Shown: positions 14,253 through 15,875 of the stretch, piece after piece | Numbering within the stretch: the stretch's first letter is position 1 | Layout of the letters: the number at the start of each line of letters is the position of its first letter | NCBI GenBank assembly: GCA_946886075.1 | Contig: CAMPHR010000052.1 | Coordinates: 1-15,875, forward strand | Reading direction: 5' to 3' | DNA length: 15,875 bases | From: an uncultured Novosphingobium sp. | GTDB lineage: Bacteria > Pseudomonadota > Alphaproteobacteria > Sphingomonadales > Sphingomonadaceae | Translations under genes and position numbers: made by a program | Notes under the pieces: model-generated | Databases searched by the model: none | What the model saw: only the letters and a program-made list of their open reading frames with translations | Told to the model about the DNA's origin: nothing

Positions 14253-15242
14253 ATGGAAAAATCCTCATCTCGCGTTCATGAAACTGGCGCCGATATAGTT
14301 GCTTTTTCGGAGCTTCACGCTGAGGAAATTCGTGTTGATCGGTCGCTGGCTGCGGATCCGTTGAATTACAATGCCGATGGACTTGTCGACACCAATGTGA
14401 TTGCCCGGAGAACAGGCGAGACGGTCGACGTCATTCCACTGGTTCATCCCGACCGGCAGCGACCAACATGGAATTTCGTCAAAGCATGGGGCCATTTAGG
14501 CAATGTGCGAAAAGACAAAGAACGGACCGATCAAATTATCGGAGTGTTCGACGCACTGCCTTGGCGCTCAGCGGCGGAAGCAGCAACTGGTTTTCTGACG
14601 AGCCCCCAGGGGCAGGCAATCTATCAGAGCGAATCTTATCTCCCCGAAATACTCGATGACCATATTGCCTTGCGGCAAACTCCCAAGGGTAGCTTTGCGC
14701 ATGCCTATTGCGACTTCATGGAGCGGGAGGGTCTAAGCGCGGCAGGACTGGTTGCCGCCACGGGCGATGATCGCAATGGCCAGCCCTTATTCAACGATGG
14801 GGTTGAATGGTATAATGATCGCCTGCGCGACACTCATGACATCCTCCACATTTTGACGGGATATGAGCGAGATCCATTGGGTGAGCAGTGCCTGCTGGGC
14901 TATTTATTTCATCAACGTCCTAGCCTGGGGCATTTGGTGATTTCGACAGCCGGAGTTCTGCTGATGAAAGTTCAGGTCAGGACGAAGGCGCCGATCCTTC
15001 ATGCTCTGGTTGAAGCACATCGCCATGGCCGACTTTGCCCAAGAATTGTCGAACAACCGATCCGCGAAATCTTGCCCATGCCGCTGGCAGAAGTAAGAAA
15101 GCGGTTCAACGTGCCGGAACCATCCTGGTACAGGAAGGCGCATGAAGTCTGGAAATCCGAGGGGATCGATCCGCACGCATTTCTGGCTAAACAATCCGAC
15201 GCCGACTTGGATGGGCCGTCCACGAGCGCATCTGCGTCCTAA
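14253..15242 (+). CDS. Coq4 family protein (ubiquinone biosynthesis)
   Basis: This 329-residue protein has the Coq4 zinc-site motif HDxxH-x11-E: H195-D196-I-L-H199 through E211, in RDTHDILHILTGYERDPLGE (192-211). Coq4 is part of the ubiquinone (coenzyme Q) assembly machinery; it has been linked to C1 decarboxylation and hydroxylation of the ring and is peripheral to the membrane. The region DWG/AWG...DKERTDQIIGVFDAL (about 77-102) and the C-terminal PLAEVRKRFNVPEP also fit bacterial family members. It is longer than the roughly 270 residues I expect: the first ~60 residues are poorly conserved in style. ATG 14253 is the only ATG; GTG 14397 would give about 281 residues. The Shine-Dalgarno is weak. 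The gene appears to be metabolic and outside the defence island. Confidence 0.85.
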   Translation: MEKSSSRVHETGADIVAFSELHAEEIRVDRSLAADPLNYNADGLVDTNVIARRTGETVDVIPLVHPDRQRPTWNFVKAWGHLGNVRKDKERTDQIIGVFDALPWRSAAEAATGFLTSPQGQAIYQSESYLPEILDDHIALRQTPKGSFAHAYCDFMEREGLSAAGLVAATGDDRNGQPLFNDGVEWYNDRLRDTHDILHILTGYERDPLGEQCLLGYLFHQRPSLGHLVISTAGVLLMKVQVRTKAPILHALVEAHRHGRLCPRIVEQPIREILPMPLAEVRKRFNVPEPSWYRKAHEVWKSEGIDPHAFLAKQSDADLDGPSTSASAS

Positions 15243-15634
15243 GATCATGATAGGCGATCGCTGATCGGCCAACTTTATCCGGGCCTTCTCAGGCTCAGTG
15301 AGCGGGAAGGCAGACCCTCTCCCTCGAACAAACGCTTCACTCCGCCAGCGCATTCGAGCTCGAACACCACCGTGTCGGCGAAAGCAGCAATCGAGCCGGA
15401 TGTCGATCCGCTTACCAGCAGCTCGACGCGAACAATCTTCCAAGTCATCTGTTGAAACCTGTCCACAAAATCGCCTATGACGCAGCCGGGCAAGTTGCTT
15501 ACCTGAAGATGCGGCGACCATAGCGGCCGAGCATGATGAAGTACGTCGATACCCCATAGCGCGTAACGGCTGTCGGGCGCACGCCGATGAGATGGCCACA
15601 AAGTCAGTTCTTAGCGATCGGAAGCACGACCATA
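15243..15634. other. 392-bp gap without a convincing gene
   Basis: An 8-bp palindrome GCGATCGC lies at 15254-15261 and a weak stem GGGCCT-TCTC-AGGCTC at 15281-15296 (one G-T pair, no T-tract). On the minus strand, 15275-15601 is open and its downstream half (for example TWKIVRVELLVSGS, FADTVVFELE) looks protein-like, but the only start is TTG at 15601 and no Shine-Dalgarno is seen. It may be a gene remnant. I see no RNA gene. Confidence 0.45.
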
Positions 15635-15875
15635 ATGTACGATCATAGCGAAATTGCCGCAGCTGATATTGCAGCTCACTTCCACTCCTTCACCAACCTG
15701 GCGGCCCATCCTGAGGTAGGCCCACTGGTCATCACCAAGGGTGATGGCGTCTTCGTGGAAGATGACAAGGGCAACCGCTACATCGAAGCTGTGTCGGCGC
15801 TGTGGTGTGCATCATTGGGGTTCAGCAACGAGCGGCTTGCCAATGCAGGCATCGAGGCTTTGCGAGGCTTGCCTT
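15635..15875 (+). CDS. Class III (omega) aminotransferase, N-terminal 80 residues (cut by window end)
   Basis: The frame from ATG 15635 is open to the end of the window. It encodes DIAAHFHSFTNLAAHPEVGP (residues 11-30), then LVITKGDGVFVEDDKGNRYI, EAVSALWCASLGFSNERLAN and the start of the helix leading to LP. This is the classic opening of PLP-dependent aspartate/omega aminotransferases: H-x-x-T-N, then G-x-G-x-Y/F-V-x-D-x-x-G, then LWC-x-x-GF. The PLP lysine and most of the fold lie beyond the window. The substrate cannot be told from this part. The Shine-Dalgarno is weak. Coq4 lies upstream on the same strand, but a 392-bp gap argues against a shared operon. Confidence 0.9.
   Translation, partial: MYDHSEIAAADIAAHFHSFTNLAAHPEVGPLVITKGDGVFVEDDKGNRYIEAVSALWCASLGFSNERLANAGIEALRGLP

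Noticed and set aside
15281..15296. Terminator after coq4
   Set aside because: Short stem with a G-T pair and no T-tract on either strand.
14904..15599. 231-codon open frame on the minus strand
   Set aside because: It overlaps the 3' half of coq4, is arginine-, serine- and cysteine-rich, and has no start signal or motif.

Overview
The window is GC-rich, densely packed bacterial DNA. A Coq4-type ubiquinone-biosynthesis protein and high GC at third codon positions suggest an alphaproteobacterium, most plausibly a Sphingomonadaceae member. This assignment is an inference from gene content and style; no marker gene is present.

Bases 1-11425 are a defence island, all on the + strand. It opens inside a DrmA-type helicase (5' end outside the window), followed 2 nt later by DrmB (DUF1998). 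DrmB overlaps by 13 nt a fusion of a NERD nuclease domain and a UvrD-like SF1 helicase. A 90-nt gap then holds a candidate promoter and a perfect 7-3-7 dyad in front of a 62-aa ribbon-helix-helix protein. Next comes a tightly packed series: cytosine-C5 DNA methyltransferase, an unknown 178-aa protein, a Vsr mismatch endonuclease, a 193-aa PD-(D/E)XK-like protein, a 509-aa protein with an Mrr-type nuclease C-terminus, and a 556-aa protein with a nuclease-like C-terminus. Most junctions overlap or are within about 12 nt. drmA, drmB and a methyltransferase are hallmarks of DISARM, but no DrmC (phospholipase-D-type) gene is visible and the NERD-helicase sits in that position. I read this as a DISARM-like variant joined to a modification/restriction module.

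Bases 11426-13144 hold an unknown 162-aa gene (+) converging on a DUF6602 gene (-), with 2 nt between their stop codons.

Bases about 13145-14252 hold no intact long gene. They contain decayed material: a frameshifted N-terminus of a tyrosine integrase (Arm DNA-binding type), a minus-strand coding-like stretch broken by one TGA, a plus-strand coding-like tail, a small tandem repeat and a strong hairpin. This looks like the scarred edge of an integrated island.

From 14253 the content turns to metabolism: a Coq4 family gene, about 390 bp without a convincing gene, and the first 80 codons of a class III (omega) aminotransferase cut by the window end.

A working model, by inference: the methyltransferase marks self DNA; Vsr repairs T:G mismatches left by deaminated 5-methylcytosine; the RHH protein tunes the module through the dyad; and DrmA, DrmB and the several nucleases act on unmarked DNA.
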